In this document: positions 44,730-53,557 of the stretch, in pieces
How the letters are laid out: each line of letters starts with the position of its first letter
How positions within the stretch are numbered: the stretch's first letter is position 1
Assembly (NCBI GenBank): GCA_038087035.1
Contig: CP051187.1
Location: forward strand, 4,717,001 to 4,781,000
Length of the DNA stretch: 64,000 nucleotides
Direction of reading: 5' to 3'
Source: Gloeotrichia echinulata CP02
GTDB lineage: Bacteria; Cyanobacteriota; Cyanobacteriia; Cyanobacteriales; Nostocaceae
The notes under the pieces: generated by a model
What the model was told of the DNA's origin: nothing
Database searches by the model: none
What the model saw: the letters and a program-made list of their open reading frames with translations, nothing else
Translations under genes and position numbers: made by a program

Positions 44730-45119
44730 CTAGTTGAATTTGGCTCTAATCGTCTCTATTCGTTGACGATTGACACCCAAATCACTCTGACCTAAGCGGG
44801 AAGCTGAACGTACTTGAATGACATTGGCTTGACGGTCGAGATAGAATTCTACATCATCTACAAATCCTAGCAAGGCACTCTTAAATTCTGCGTATAAATA
44901 ATCTTGCTTTTCTGTAATTATCTTGGTTCTAGGCAAAGATTGAATGATGCTTTTGAGATTAGCTATCGCTTTTTCTGGAGTTGATGTATAAGCCAATGGA
45001 GCAATTTTGTGAAGTGCATCTGTACTCTGACTAGAAACACAGTTAGGCGAGTTGGGACAAGCTGCTAATTTCCCCTCACGCACACCTATATAATTTGGAC
45101 GGTTACCTGCAAAAACCAT
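44730..45119 (-). CDS. DUF1499 family protein
   Basis: 129 residues from ATG 45119. GVREGKLAACPNSPNCVSSQSTD is the DUF1499 signature with two cysteines. KSIIQSLPRTKIITEKQDYLYAEFKSALLGFVDDVEFYLD and VRSASRLGQSDLGVNRQRIETIR complete the fold. Function unknown across the family. No signal peptide is evident. Single gene. Confidence 0.88.
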   Translation of the reverse strand: MVFAGNRPNYIGVREGKLAACPNSPNCVSSQSTDALHKIAPLAYTSTPEKAIANLKSIIQSLPRTKIITEKQDYLYAEFKSALLGFVDDVEFYLDRQANVIQVRSASRLGQSDLGVNRQRIETIRAKFN

Positions 45120-45328
45120 AATTTTGGATGTTGAAAAATAAAAGTGCATAAATTAAGTCTAGGAGAATTCATTGTCCATAAGCAAGTGCCCAAAGGGGAG
45201 ATTGACATTCGCAGAAACACAACCGCCAAACTGAGTACCGCCTATGTGGTAGAATTTTCACACTGGGTAAATCATCGGTGATGCGATCGCTTTATGATGC
45301 GAGAAGTATCATCTACTTGCAAAATATC

Positions 45329-46489
45329 ATGACGCCAACAATCTCAATTAACGACAGTCAGAAGTTACAACTCGCACCTTTAGAAATCCCATCCCGTCTG
45401 CTACTGGGGCCTGGTCCATCGAATGCTCATCCTACAGTTCTCCAAGCGATGAACACCTCACCTGTAGGACATCTCGACCCAGCTTTTCTCTCCCTGATGG
45501 ATGAAATTCAGTCGCTATTGCGCTACGTATGGCAAACGGAAAACCCCCTCACCATAGCCGTTAGCGGTACGGGAAGCGCTGCAATGGAAGCCACTATCGC
45601 CAATTCTATCGAATCTGGGGATGTAGTGTTAATTGGTGTCGCTGGATACTTCGGCAATCGCTTGGTTGATATGGCTGGACGATATGGTGCAGATGTCCGC
45701 ACTATTACCAAACCTTGGGGACAAGTTTTTACCCTCGATGAACTCCGCACCGCTGTGGAAACTCATCGTCCGGCTATTTTGGCTTTGGTTCATGCGGAAA
45801 CCTCCACAGGCGCACGTCAACCCTTGGAGGGAGTCGGTGAACTATGTCGCGAATTTGGCACACTTTTACTAGTAGATACCGTTACAAGTTTGGGTGGAGT
45901 TCCCATATTTTTGGATGATTGGGGAGTAGATTTAGCTTATAGCTGTAGCCAAAAAGGCTTAGGTTGTCCGCCCGGTGCTTCCCCCTTTACCATCAGTCCC
46001 CGTGCGCTGGAGAAATTACAAAACCGTCCCACGAAGGTTCCCAACTGGTATTTAGATATGACCTTGCTGGGCAAATATTGGGGTGCTGAACGCACATATC
46101 ATCATACAGCGCCGATTAACCTTTACTATGCCCTGCGAGAAGCATTGCGTTTAGTTGCTGAAGAAGGACTAGCAAATTGCTGGCAGCGCCATCAAAAGAA
46201 TGTAGAATATCTTTGGGAAGGCTTGGAAGCCATAGGTTTGAGTCTGCATGTAGAGCGAGAATTTCGCTTACCAACCTTGACCACTGTCTGCATTCCCCCT
46301 GGAGTAGATGGTAAGGCGATCGCTCGACAGTTACTCAATGAACATAATATTGAAATTGGCGGCGGTTTAGGCGAACTCGCAGGTAAAGTCTGGCGTGTGG
46401 GACTGATGGGCTTTAATAGCCGCAAAGAAAGTGTGGATAAACTCTTAACAGCATTGGAACAGGTTTTACCATTCCTGAGTGCTAAGTAA
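45329..46489 (+). CDS. Alanine-glyoxylate / serine-pyruvate aminotransferase family
   Basis: 386 residues from ATG 45329. LLGPGPSNAHPTVLQAMNTSPVGHLDP is the family entry; VSGTGSAAMEATIANSI binds PLP phosphate; VHAETSTGARQPLEGVGELC, DTVTSLGGVP and CSQKGLGCPPGASPFT (PLP lysine) follow. It is a class V aminotransferase that would convert glyoxylate to glycine, fitting photorespiratory glycolate metabolism. A longer upstream frame from 45278 is not conserved. Single gene. Confidence 0.9.
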   Translation: MTPTISINDSQKLQLAPLEIPSRLLLGPGPSNAHPTVLQAMNTSPVGHLDPAFLSLMDEIQSLLRYVWQTENPLTIAVSGTGSAAMEATIANSIESGDVVLIGVAGYFGNRLVDMAGRYGADVRTITKPWGQVFTLDELRTAVETHRPAILALVHAETSTGARQPLEGVGELCREFGTLLLVDTVTSLGGVPIFLDDWGVDLAYSCSQKGLGCPPGASPFTISPRALEKLQNRPTKVPNWYLDMTLLGKYWGAERTYHHTAPINLYYALREALRLVAEEGLANCWQRHQKNVEYLWEGLEAIGLSLHVEREFRLPTLTTVCIPPGVDGKAIARQLLNEHNIEIGGGLGELAGKVWRVGLMGFNSRKESVDKLLTALEQVLPFLSAK

Positions 46490-46499
46490 ATTAAAACCC

Positions 46500-46560
46500 T
46501 GTAGGGGCGCAAGGCCTTGCGCCCCTACTTTGGTCTGTGGTGATTGGATGAAAATTGGGG
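46500..46560. repeat. Palindromic-core repeat
   Basis: GTAGGGGCGCAAGG and its complement at 46501-46528, 12 bases after the aminotransferase stop, with one outer arm (GTGGTGATTGGATGAAAATTG). It could form a terminator-like hairpin. Confidence 0.6.
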
Positions 46561-46746
46561 ATCTAAATTTTCCCGTGCCCCACTCCCAAAACCCCAATCA
46601 TCAACTAAGGCGATAGGGGTTGCGATTGATCTGTGCGCTTCGTGGGAATTGACTGTGAGGGCTGGTGTAAGCGTAATTCCGGCACCTATTATCGAAACAA
46701 TGACTGTTTCCGAGAGATGAAAACTGTGTAATGCACTTGCTCGGTT

Positions 46747-47085
46747 TTATCTACGACAAACTATTGTATCGATACTTAATGGTATAAAGATAGTCATTAG
46801 TATGGCTATCGTCAAAAAAAGTAACGTCGCATATTTAAATTTATTATCTAGTGTATTGAAAGCTGATTTAACTTCAGAAAAATTAGAAAAATCTATTTTT
46901 ATATTAGATAAAAATATACATAAAATAATTAGTGAGTATGAAAGAAAGAAATTAAATTTTACATTTCCTATTCCTATTATGCCTGGAATTGGTGCTACCA
47001 TAGCACCCACTAAAAGAAATGATAACCAAAAAATCTTAAATCCTGAATCTTCTAAATTATCTTTATCTGAATTTTTATTGCTCAT
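46747..47085 (-). CDS. Small membrane protein, hypothetical
   Basis: 112 residues with a polar start (MSNKNSDKDNLEDSG) and three probable helices (IFWLSFLLVGAMVAPIPGII, FFLSYSLIILCIFLS, YATLLFLTIAILMTIFIPL). Base composition is more A/T-rich than neighbouring genes, suggesting a later arrival. An opposite-strand frame covers the same bases; the minus frame is preferred for its coherent membrane pattern. No family recognised. Confidence 0.45.
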   Translation of the reverse strand: MSNKNSDKDNLEDSGFKIFWLSFLLVGAMVAPIPGIIGIGNVKFNFFLSYSLIILCIFLSNIKIDFSNFSEVKSAFNTLDNKFKYATLLFLTIAILMTIFIPLSIDTIVCRR

Positions 47086-47348
47086 TTTTTAATACTCTAT
47101 TCTCATGAGAATTTTATGCTGGTTTCTTGATAGAAACAAGTGCTACCGGATACAAGTCTCACTTTTGGGGAATGGGGTATGCAATAAAATCCCTTACCAC
47201 ACCCCGGCTGTTTATATAAAACAAGGGAAAAAAAATACAGATATATCCTAATCGAAATCTGTCGTTGACACTCCCCCGACTGACTAAGTTTCGCTGAGTC
47301 CTGCGGACACGCTGCGCGTTAAGCGAAGCTATGCCGAAGGCTTTACGC

Positions 47349-48629
47349 TTACTTAGTCGTAAAGTCGGGGGATTCTTCATTCATTGTCGGAATTTGCTCT
47401 AGCAGGCTTGCGCCAACTAGCGTAGTGACTCCGACTCCTGAAGCGTTACTTCGCTTGTGCCCCAAGCTAGCTTTTGCATCGCGGAGCGTGTCGGAGACAA
47501 GATTTAGAATATTTTTTGCGGCGTTAACATCCCTTTGCAAGTTGCAACCACAACTACATACATGGCTACGAGTTGAGAGAGATTTTTTCACAATCACACC
47601 ACAATCCGAGCATTTTTGAGATGTCATTCTCGGATTGACTGCAACAACTTCTGAGTTAAATTTATCCGCAAAATATTCTAAGCGACTGCGAAAAAGTGAC
47701 CAAGACGCATCATTAATGCTCTTGGCTAAACAATGATTTTTTACCATGCCTTTAATATTCAAATCTAGCCTTCGGCAACGGCTTCGCCGAACATAGGCTA
47801 CTAAAGCGTTAGCTTTGCATACGTTACGCGCCAATCTCACGGCGTGTTCTTTCCGTTGCCTACTTACTTTTAAATGTTTCCGAGCATATCTGGAGCTAGC
47901 TATCCGTCGCTTGTTTTTACCTTTTTCTTTTTTGTAAATCTGTCTTTGAGCGTGTTTGATTGATGTTTCAGCCTTCCTCAAAAACCTAGGATTTTCCTCT
48001 CTGCGAGACGCTTCGCGAACATGGTTCCCATCTGAGTCAGAGTAAAAAAACTCCAATCCAACATCTAAGCCAATCTCGCCATCACTAGTTCTAGGTTCGG
48101 GTTGAGCGTTAATGTCAATGCAAAACTGACAATAGTATCCATCAGCCTTTCTAACCAACCTTACACGCTTAATTGATTTAATAGGATATGTTTGAATATC
48201 CCATTTACCCAGTAGCTTAACTTCGCCAATAGCTTTTTTATCGGTGAACGTGATGTGTCTTTTAGTTGAACTTAAAGACCATCCAGAAGTTTTGTATTCA
48301 ACTGAGCGGTTATCTTTTTGAAACCTGGGATATCCCTTTTTACCTGATACTTTCTTTTTGCAATTTCCGTAAAACCTATCAATGGCAGACCATGCTCTTT
48401 CAGTAGCAGCCTGACAAGCCATTGAGTTAAGTTCCTCGACAAACTTAAACTCTTTACGCAGTGCTGTAGAGTAATTGCTTAAAGCTACTTTATTGATTTT
48501 GGCTTCTCTTGACGCATCCATCCAATAGCGTAACGCTTTGTTTCTGATGAATTGAGTTGTCAAAATAGCTTCATCAATAGCTTTGTATTGCTGTTTTTTG
48601 GCTTTGATTTTGTACTCTAGTGTCAGCAC
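47349..48629 (-). CDS. tnpB: TnpB-family protein with two in-frame repeat insertions, catalytic Glu lost
   Basis: 426 residues, close relative of the protein at 27211-28425. D189 (EIGLDVGLE) and the RuvC-III D (LQRDVNAAKN) remain, and the zinc ribbon (KCSDCG..HVCSCGC) is intact. Residues 204-210 (VREASRR) and 280-288 (VRRSRCRRL) are extra. The second insert replaces the Glu of the expected LVAYEDLNIKGM, giving LVAYV..LDLNIKGM. The frame stays open, so a full but probably nuclease-dead protein could be made. Confidence 0.88.
   Translation of the reverse strand: MLTLEYKIKAKKQQYKAIDEAILTTQFIRNKALRYWMDASREAKINKVALSNYSTALRKEFKFVEELNSMACQAATERAWSAIDRFYGNCKKKVSGKKGYPRFQKDNRSVEYKTSGWSLSSTKRHITFTDKKAIGEVKLLGKWDIQTYPIKSIKRVRLVRKADGYYCQFCIDINAQPEPRTSDGEIGLDVGLEFFYSDSDGNHVREASRREENPRFLRKAETSIKHAQRQIYKKEKGKNKRRIASSRYARKHLKVSRQRKEHAVRLARNVCKANALVAYVRRSRCRRLDLNIKGMVKNHCLAKSINDASWSLFRSRLEYFADKFNSEVVAVNPRMTSQKCSDCGVIVKKSLSTRSHVCSCGCNLQRDVNAAKNILNLVSDTLRDAKASLGHKRSNASGVGVTTLVGASLLEQIPTMNEESPDFTTK
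47766..47792 (-). repeat. Short GC palindrome inserted in tnpB RuvC-II
   Basis: Codons 280-288 hold GTTCGGCGAAGCCGTTGCCG-AAGGCTA, a net 24-base gain over the homologue. It is built like the TTCGGCGAAG/CTTCGGCA pieces dispersed in Nostoc genomes. A second, 21-base gain lies at 48000-48020 (GTTCGCGAAGCGTCTCGCAG). Confidence 0.8.
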
Positions 48630-48701
48630 TGCTTAATCACCTCCTGTTGTTTTATCTATACAACCATGATAACATGAATATGTCCATATTCAATACATAT
48701 T

Positions 48702-48845
48702 ATGGCTAAAAAAGGTTTACATATACTTTTGAGTGACCGCAGGATTAATAAGTTACGTTTATTAGCGGTAGAAAAAGATAAGACGATGACCCAAATAATA
48801 GAAGAATTATTGGATAGCCTGCCAGAACCCAAAAAAGACGTTTAA
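48702..48845 (+). CDS. Ribbon-helix-helix small protein within tnpB element
   Basis: 47 residues: a beta strand (KKGLHILLSDRRINKLRLL) and two helices (AVEKDKTMTQIIEELLDSL), the CopG/Arc ribbon-helix-helix pattern. It is divergent from tnpB with 72 bases between starts, so it probably binds that promoter region and represses tnpB. It lies between the tnpB start and the element's left end, so it belongs to the element. Its 3' end overlaps the extended NUDIX frame on the other strand. Confidence 0.65.
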   Translation: MAKKGLHILLSDRRINKLRLLAVEKDKTMTQIIEELLDSLPEPKKDV

Positions 48846-49514
48846 TAAATTAAACGTTGGCGATACATCCCTGGTCTGAAGACGCGGGGCTTTTCGCCTA
48901 TCGGTTATTTTTTGTAAATCTGGCTGACGGTAATGTTGGAAAAGGCGGGTAATTTGCGCCCGCGTTACACGTCCTAGGGAAAGTTCCGGTATGCTATCTT
49001 CACCAAAGAATCCTACTTCCTCAGTTTCGATACTTGGTGATGGAGAACCACCAATTAATTCGCAGTGAAAAAATAACTTATAGGTGTAGAATGGTAATGG
49101 TGGGTGTCCTTGTCTTTGTCGGTCATAGACTGCGAGTATTTTCAGAGGGCGTACCTCATAACCTGATTCTTCAGCTACTTCTCTGACAGCTACTTGACTG
49201 GGAGTATCACCAACATCAGCCCAGCCACCAGGTAAAGTCCAGCCACCATCAGAACGTTCTTTGACTAATAATATGGTATCGTCTTGGAATACTGCAGCCC
49301 GCACATCAACCTTGGGAGTGGCGTAACCTGTTTCTTGAGAAAACAAATCGAGAATATAGCTATGTTCTACATTGGCGTAAGTCGCCATAATTTCCGCTGC
49401 GATCGCTCTTAATTGTTTATAGCGTTCAATATCATAAACCCCTTCAGAATAAGTCAGACCATTTTGGGCGATCGCCTGTAATTTTTGTCCCCATTCCAGC
49501 CATTTTGGTTCCAT
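48807..49514 (-). CDS. NUDIX hydrolase with element-derived C-terminal tail
   Basis: 235 residues. The N-terminal helical domain (KWLEWGQKLQAIAQNGLTYSEGVYDIERYKQL, Nudix_N_2 type) precedes the NUDIX box GGWADVGDTPSQVAVREVAEESGY at about 95-118, where the usual first Glu is Asp and REVAEE is intact. It hydrolyses a nucleoside-diphosphate-linked substrate, not identified. After HYRQPDLQK (about 203) the remaining about 32 residues (ITDRRKAPRLQTRDVSPTF...) are encoded by the tnpB element's left end (48807-48905), replacing the native end. Confidence 0.85.
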   Translation of the reverse strand: MEPKWLEWGQKLQAIAQNGLTYSEGVYDIERYKQLRAIAAEIMATYANVEHSYILDLFSQETGYATPKVDVRAAVFQDDTILLVKERSDGGWTLPGGWADVGDTPSQVAVREVAEESGYEVRPLKILAVYDRQRQGHPPLPFYTYKLFFHCELIGGSPSPSIETEEVGFFGEDSIPELSLGRVTRAQITRLFQHYRQPDLQKITDRRKAPRLQTRDVSPTFNLLNVFFGFWQAIQ

Positions 49515-49541
49515 ATTTCTCTCTTTGCTAAAGGTTAGGGG

Positions 49542-49679
49542 CTAGTCCCGCGATTTCAAACTATTTGTTTAGCTAAATCCACGCGATATGATACCGTAGG
49601 GGCACGGTAATGCCGTGCCCTTGCTCCCCGAAATCTATATGTATTCAAGCTTTTGGTGACTTTGAAATCGCGGGACTAG
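49542..49679. mobile_element. MITE with perfect 19-bp TIR, copy B
   Basis: CTAGTCCCGCGATTTCAAA (49542-49560) and its exact complement (49661-49679) enclose GTAGGGGCACGGTA/TGCCGTGCCC (about 49595-49620). Same family as 12014-12184; compared with copy A the interior is in opposite orientation. Confidence 0.82.
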
Positions 49680-49749
49680 GGGCTAGGAGTTAGTTATGCC
49701 TTTTTGCACCAGACTAACCAGTCCCTAATCCCTAATCCCTAGTCCGTGC

Positions 49750-50952
49750 TTACGCTTCGTCTAAAGCTGCAATACCGGGTAATACCTTACCTTCGAGTAA
49801 CTCCAAGCTAGCGCCACCACCGGTGGAAATGTGGCTCATTTGGTCAGCTAAACCGACCTTTTCCACAGCAGCCACAGAGTCACCACCACCGATGATAGTG
49901 ATAGCACCAGTTTTGCCAATTTCCGCTAAGGTATGGGCGATCGCTTCTGTACCTTTGGCAAACTGATCAAATTCAAACACACCCATAGGACCATTCCAAA
50001 TTACAGACTTGCAATCTGCAAGGGCTGCTTGGAAGACTTTCACTGAGTCAGGACCAATATCCAAACCCAACCAACCATCAGGGATGTTCTCAACGCTCAC
50101 GATTTGAGAATTGGCATCAGGAGCAAACTTATCTGCTATTACCACATCTGTGGGTAAAAGTAAAGCCACGCCGCGTTCCTTAGCTTTAGCTTCCAAAGAC
50201 TTCGCCAGTTCTAGCTTGTCCTCTTCCACCAGAGACTTACCGACACTCAAACCACGGGCTTTGTAGAAGGTGAAAATCATCCCACCGCCGATGATGAGCT
50301 TATCACACTTCTCCAGCAGTGTTTCAATCACGCCAATTTTGCTAGAAACCTTGGAACCGCCAATAATAGCCGCCAAAGGACGTTGGGGATTTTCAATAGC
50401 GTTTTGCAGATACTCCAATTCCTTTTCCACCAAATATCCAGCCACAGAAGGACTGAGGAATTTAGTCACACCTTCAGTAGAAGCATGGGCGCGGTGTGCA
50501 GTACCAAAAGCGTCATTTACATAAAAATCAGCATTAGCTGCTAGCTTTTTGGCAAATTCCGGGTCGTTTTTCTCTTCTTCCTTATAGAAGCGGACATTTT
50601 CCAGTAACAGCACTTGGCCATTTTGCAAAGCCCCCACAGCAGCAGTAACTTCATCACCGATAGAGTCATCAGTCTTCAAAACTGCTTGACCTAGCAACTC
50701 CGAGAGACGTTTAGCAACCGGAGTCAGGCGCAATTTCTCATCCACACCCTTGGGACGACCAAAATGGCTTGTTAAAATGACCTTAGCTCCCTTTTGGGTC
50801 AAATCTTGGATGGTTGGCAGAGCCGCACGAATGCGAGTATCGTCTGTGATGTTGCCTTGGTCATCCACAGGCACATTAAAATCAACCCGCACCAAGGCGC
50901 GTTTACCAGATACATCAGCAGCAGATAAATTTGCTAAAGTTTTTTTGGACAC
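49750..50952 (-). CDS. pgk: Phosphoglycerate kinase
   Basis: 400 residues, normal length. RALVRVDFNVPVDDQGNITDDTRIRAALPTI and SHFGRPKG bind 3-phosphoglycerate; RFYKEEEKNDPEFAKKLA, AIIGGSKVSSKIGVIETLL and VIWNGPMGVFEFDQFAKGT..IIGGGDSVAAVEK bind ATP-Mg. It serves glycolysis and the Calvin cycle. A purine-rich AGGAGGGTCTGG site precedes the ATG. Single gene; the UspA gene diverges from it 90 bases away. Confidence 0.97.
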   Translation of the reverse strand: MSKKTLANLSAADVSGKRALVRVDFNVPVDDQGNITDDTRIRAALPTIQDLTQKGAKVILTSHFGRPKGVDEKLRLTPVAKRLSELLGQAVLKTDDSIGDEVTAAVGALQNGQVLLLENVRFYKEEEKNDPEFAKKLAANADFYVNDAFGTAHRAHASTEGVTKFLSPSVAGYLVEKELEYLQNAIENPQRPLAAIIGGSKVSSKIGVIETLLEKCDKLIIGGGMIFTFYKARGLSVGKSLVEEDKLELAKSLEAKAKERGVALLLPTDVVIADKFAPDANSQIVSVENIPDGWLGLDIGPDSVKVFQAALADCKSVIWNGPMGVFEFDQFAKGTEAIAHTLAEIGKTGAITIIGGGDSVAAVEKVGLADQMSHISTGGGASLELLEGKVLPGIAALDEA

Positions 50953-51042
50953 AGCCAGACCCTCCTGATTGCCTTTTTGTTATTGTTTTGAAAGTAGAAC
51001 CATCCAGATTTTACCGGAGTCGGGGGTGCCCACGCGAAAGAT

Positions 51043-51450
51043 ATGTTCAAAACAGTTCTATTTCCCATCGATCAAAGCCGAGAAGCGCGGGAAGCTGCCG
51101 ATGTTGTTACCAACGTCGTGCAAAAATATGGTAGTCGGTTAGTCCTGCTGTCAGTGGTCGAAGAACCAGCCACAGATGAGCCTAGTACCGATCCCATGCT
51201 GTCCCCAGAAATAGTAGCCAAACTGCTCCAAAATGCCCAAGAGTTATTCTCTCAGCAAGGAATTATAGCAGAAATCCTAGAACGGCAAGGTAAACCAGCG
51301 TTTACCATCTGCGATGTCGCCGATGAAATCGAGGCAGATTTAATCATTATGGGCTGTCGCGGCTTAGGCTTGACTGAAGAGGGTGTCACAGAGAGTGTTA
51401 CTACCCGCGTGATTAATCTTTCACCTTGTCCGGTGTTGATTGTACCGTAA
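51043..51450 (+). CDS. Universal stress protein UspA family
   Basis: 135 residues. MFKTVLFPIDQSREAREAADVVTNVVQKYGSRLVLLSVVE is the first beta-alpha unit; ADLIIMGCRGLGLTEEGVTESVTTRVINLSPCPVLIVP is the C-terminal part. The ATP-binding GxxG-x9-G(S/T) site is altered (GCRGLGLTEEGVTES), so nucleotide binding is uncertain. Likely cytosolic dimer in stress response. Divergent from pgk. Confidence 0.9.
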   Translation: MFKTVLFPIDQSREAREAADVVTNVVQKYGSRLVLLSVVEEPATDEPSTDPMLSPEIVAKLLQNAQELFSQQGIIAEILERQGKPAFTICDVADEIEADLIIMGCRGLGLTEEGVTESVTTRVINLSPCPVLIVP

Positions 51451-51577
51451 AAACTGAGTTTGTAGAGTTTGTAGGGTGCGTTAACGAAGTGTAACGCACC
51501 ACCTAAATTTGCTTTGAGAATTGTTTATCATTTAGCAGTGTAATGCACGGTTTGTATTGGTATTGGCATTTATGATC
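51451..51577. terminator. Hairpin GTAGGGTGCGTTA / TAACGCACC
   Basis: The inverted pair at about 51471-51500 lies just after the UspA stop. It is another palindromic core of the GTAGGG series and could act as terminator for the + strand gene, though no T-run follows. Confidence 0.45.
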
Positions 51578-52033
51578 TTATTGGGCAGAGCGAAAATCAT
51601 TTAGCACCAAAACGCGCAATTCTGTAACCCGCTGAAGTATGGCATCATTAGTTAAAAAAGCCTCGCAATTTGATGCTAATGCGACAGCAATTTGAAAAGC
51701 ATCAGGTAATTGTATGTTGTATTTAGCACGTAATTGAGCAGCTTCTATTGCTAGGAGTTGGTTAGCAATCGGTACAAATTCAATGTTGTCATTATCAGTA
51801 ATTAACTCAATGAACTCTTGCTGTAATTGCCTTTGTCCTAAATTATAAGGACGAACTAAACACTCGGCTAAAGTAACCGGTGAAGCAACACCCATCAACG
51901 AAGTGTTGCGAAGCACCTCAAACACTATTCTGGTAAGTGGAAAATATTCTGGGTGTCGCTCAACGAAGTAAATAACTGGTGCAGTGTCTAGAAACAACCG
52001 TGTTACTCCATGTAAACTTTCTCTAATATTCAC
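51578..52033 (-). CDS. PIN-domain toxin (VapC-like)
   Basis: 151 residues. RLFLDTAPVIYFVERHPEYF carries the first Asp (D16); SPVTLAECLVRPY the Glu; IQLPDAFQIAVALA and CEAFLTNDAIL the later acidic residues. All four PIN acidic positions are present, so it should be an active RNase. It overlaps its antitoxin by four bases (ATGA), a translational coupling. Confidence 0.85.
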   Translation of the reverse strand: MNIRESLHGVTRLFLDTAPVIYFVERHPEYFPLTRIVFEVLRNTSLMGVASPVTLAECLVRPYNLGQRQLQQEFIELITDNDNIEFVPIANQLLAIEAAQLRAKYNIQLPDAFQIAVALASNCEAFLTNDAILQRVTELRVLVLNDFRSAQ

Positions 52034-52290
52034 TCTAGCTTCCTTGATTGCACTTGTTCACCCTCTATTTCTAAAGACTCTCCACTGCGTATACGTCTGA
52101 CATATTCCTGAGCATCCATTCCTCCCATGAGATTAGGCGCTATACCGGCAAATTCCATAATGTCGCGGCGTGGTTTGCGTTTGATTTCGCAATGTTGTAG
52201 TCTTTGGGTTAAATAAGCAATGAGACTCAATTGCTCATCAGGTGTGAGTTTGTCGGACAATCCTTTAACTTCGTTTAATTCTTTAGACAT
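52030..52290 (-). CDS. Antitoxin of VapBC-like pair
   Basis: 86 residues. LSDKLTPDEQLSLIAYLTQRLQ is an N-terminal helix pair; RRDIMEFAGIAPNLMGGMDAQEYVRRIRSGESLE is a tail that resembles the toxin-wrapping segments of cyanobacterial antitoxins. It lies immediately before the PIN toxin with overlapping stop/start. The DNA-binding fold is not certain. Confidence 0.75.
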   Translation of the reverse strand: MSKELNEVKGLSDKLTPDEQLSLIAYLTQRLQHCEIKRKPRRDIMEFAGIAPNLMGGMDAQEYVRRIRSGESLEIEGEQVQSRKLE

Positions 52291-52372
52291 TTTCGCTCTT
52301 CTGGTTATGTTTAATTTGTATCATTTTATCAAGTTTTTTATTGCTTTACGTTTGCTCTAGGGCTAATTTGTT

Positions 52373-53557
52373 TCATTCCCCCAACTTAGCAAACAACTCC
52401 GCCAAGACCACATTAGAAAACAAAAACCCCTGGGGATCACTCAAACGCAACCTTCCCGCGACAACTTCCACCCAACCTTGATCAAAGTGCGATCGCAAAT
52501 ATTGCAAAATCTCCTCTACCTTCCCTTCCCCAAACTCAGCCGCCAAAGTTGCTAAACTCAGTCCCTGGGCTAAACGCAACCCCAACATTAAGGTTTCTAA
52601 CAACACCTCATCTTTTGGAGTCACTTCGCAATCAATCACACCCCCAGCTTCCACCCATTGATAATACTCTTTGGTTTTACGCGGACGAGTGAACCGCTTA
52701 CCCTGGATGTAACTAGCAGCACCCATCCCAAAGCCATAATAAGGGCGATTTTCCCAATAAACTCGATTATGCTGACACTGATGTCCCCTTTGAGCATAAT
52801 TGGAAATTTCATAATGTTCATAACCAGCACTAGTCAAAATTTGCTGCGCCATTTGGTACATTTTGACTGTGGTTTCATCTGTCGGTAAAGGATGAGAACC
52901 TGGTTGATAATAACGACCAAAAGCAGTTCCTGTCTCTATGGTAAGATCATATATGGAAATGTGAGTGGGTACTAATGCCACTGCAGTTTCTAAAGAATTC
53001 TGCCAATGATCCAAAGACTGATGCGGTAAACCGGATATTAAATCTAAACTAAATTCGGGAACCTCGACTTTGCGGATTAATTCCACAGATGCAAAAATAT
53101 CTGCAAGTGAGTGTGATCGCCCAGCAACTTTTAATAATTCTTCTTGAAACGCCTGGACACCAAAACTTACCCGGTTCACCCCTAAGCTACGATAGCCTGC
53201 TATATGTGCTAAATCAAACGTCCCTGGGTCTATTTCCATTGAAATTTCTGCCCCCTGGGAGATGCCAAAATGCTCCTCTAGGGCTACTAGTATCCGTTGT
53301 AACTGGTCTGTTGATAGCAGCGAAGGAGTACCACCACCAAAGAAAATCGTCTTTAGGGGTTGACTAAACGCTGGTGTCATGGCTATTTCTTCGCAAAGAA
53401 TCTCAACATATTGGGAGATAGTACCAGAGGTTTCACCACGTAGGCGATCGCCCACAACAGACACAGGGAAATCACAATAAAAGCATCGTCGTCTGCAAAA
53501 GGGAATATGTACATAAGCAGAACTCGGAATACCAGAAACATTAATTTTTTGATCCAT
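52373..53557 (-). CDS. hemW: Radical SAM haem chaperone HemW
   Basis: 394 residues from ATG 53557. YVHIPFCRRRCFYCDFPV holds the CxxxCxxC for the 4Fe-4S/SAM cluster. IFFGGGTPSLLS, EISMEIDPGTF, GVNRVSFGVQAFQEELLKVAGRSH and YEISNYAQRGHQCQHNRVYW follow. HemW delivers haem to respiratory enzymes; older databases call it coproporphyrinogen III oxidase-like. The H-N-x-x-YW feature and length fit HemW more than HemN. Single gene. Confidence 0.9.
   Translation of the reverse strand: MDQKINVSGIPSSAYVHIPFCRRRCFYCDFPVSVVGDRLRGETSGTISQYVEILCEEIAMTPAFSQPLKTIFFGGGTPSLLSTDQLQRILVALEEHFGISQGAEISMEIDPGTFDLAHIAGYRSLGVNRVSFGVQAFQEELLKVAGRSHSLADIFASVELIRKVEVPEFSLDLISGLPHQSLDHWQNSLETAVALVPTHISIYDLTIETGTAFGRYYQPGSHPLPTDETTVKMYQMAQQILTSAGYEHYEISNYAQRGHQCQHNRVYWENRPYYGFGMGAASYIQGKRFTRPRKTKEYYQWVEAGGVIDCEVTPKDEVLLETLMLGLRLAQGLSLATLAAEFGEGKVEEILQYLRSHFDQGWVEVVAGRLRLSDPQGFLFSNVVLAELFAKLGE

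Larger units (their letters stand above)
47265..48900 (-). mobile_element. tnpB element with RHH gene, nuclease disrupted
   Basis: The right end TTGACACTCCCCCGACT..AGTCGGGGGATTCTTC (47268-47376) has its hairpin loop enlarged by an inserted GC-palindrome repeat (47290-47350). The left end is near 48865-48900 (CTGAAGACGCGGGGCTTTT). It carries tnpB (-) and a divergent small gene (+). The left end replaces the 3' end of the NUDIX gene. Confidence 0.75.

Noticed and set aside
46802..47092. Plus-strand 96-codon frame opposite the small membrane protein.
   Set aside because: Its composition looks like the shadow of the minus-strand membrane frame; no upstream site or known domain.
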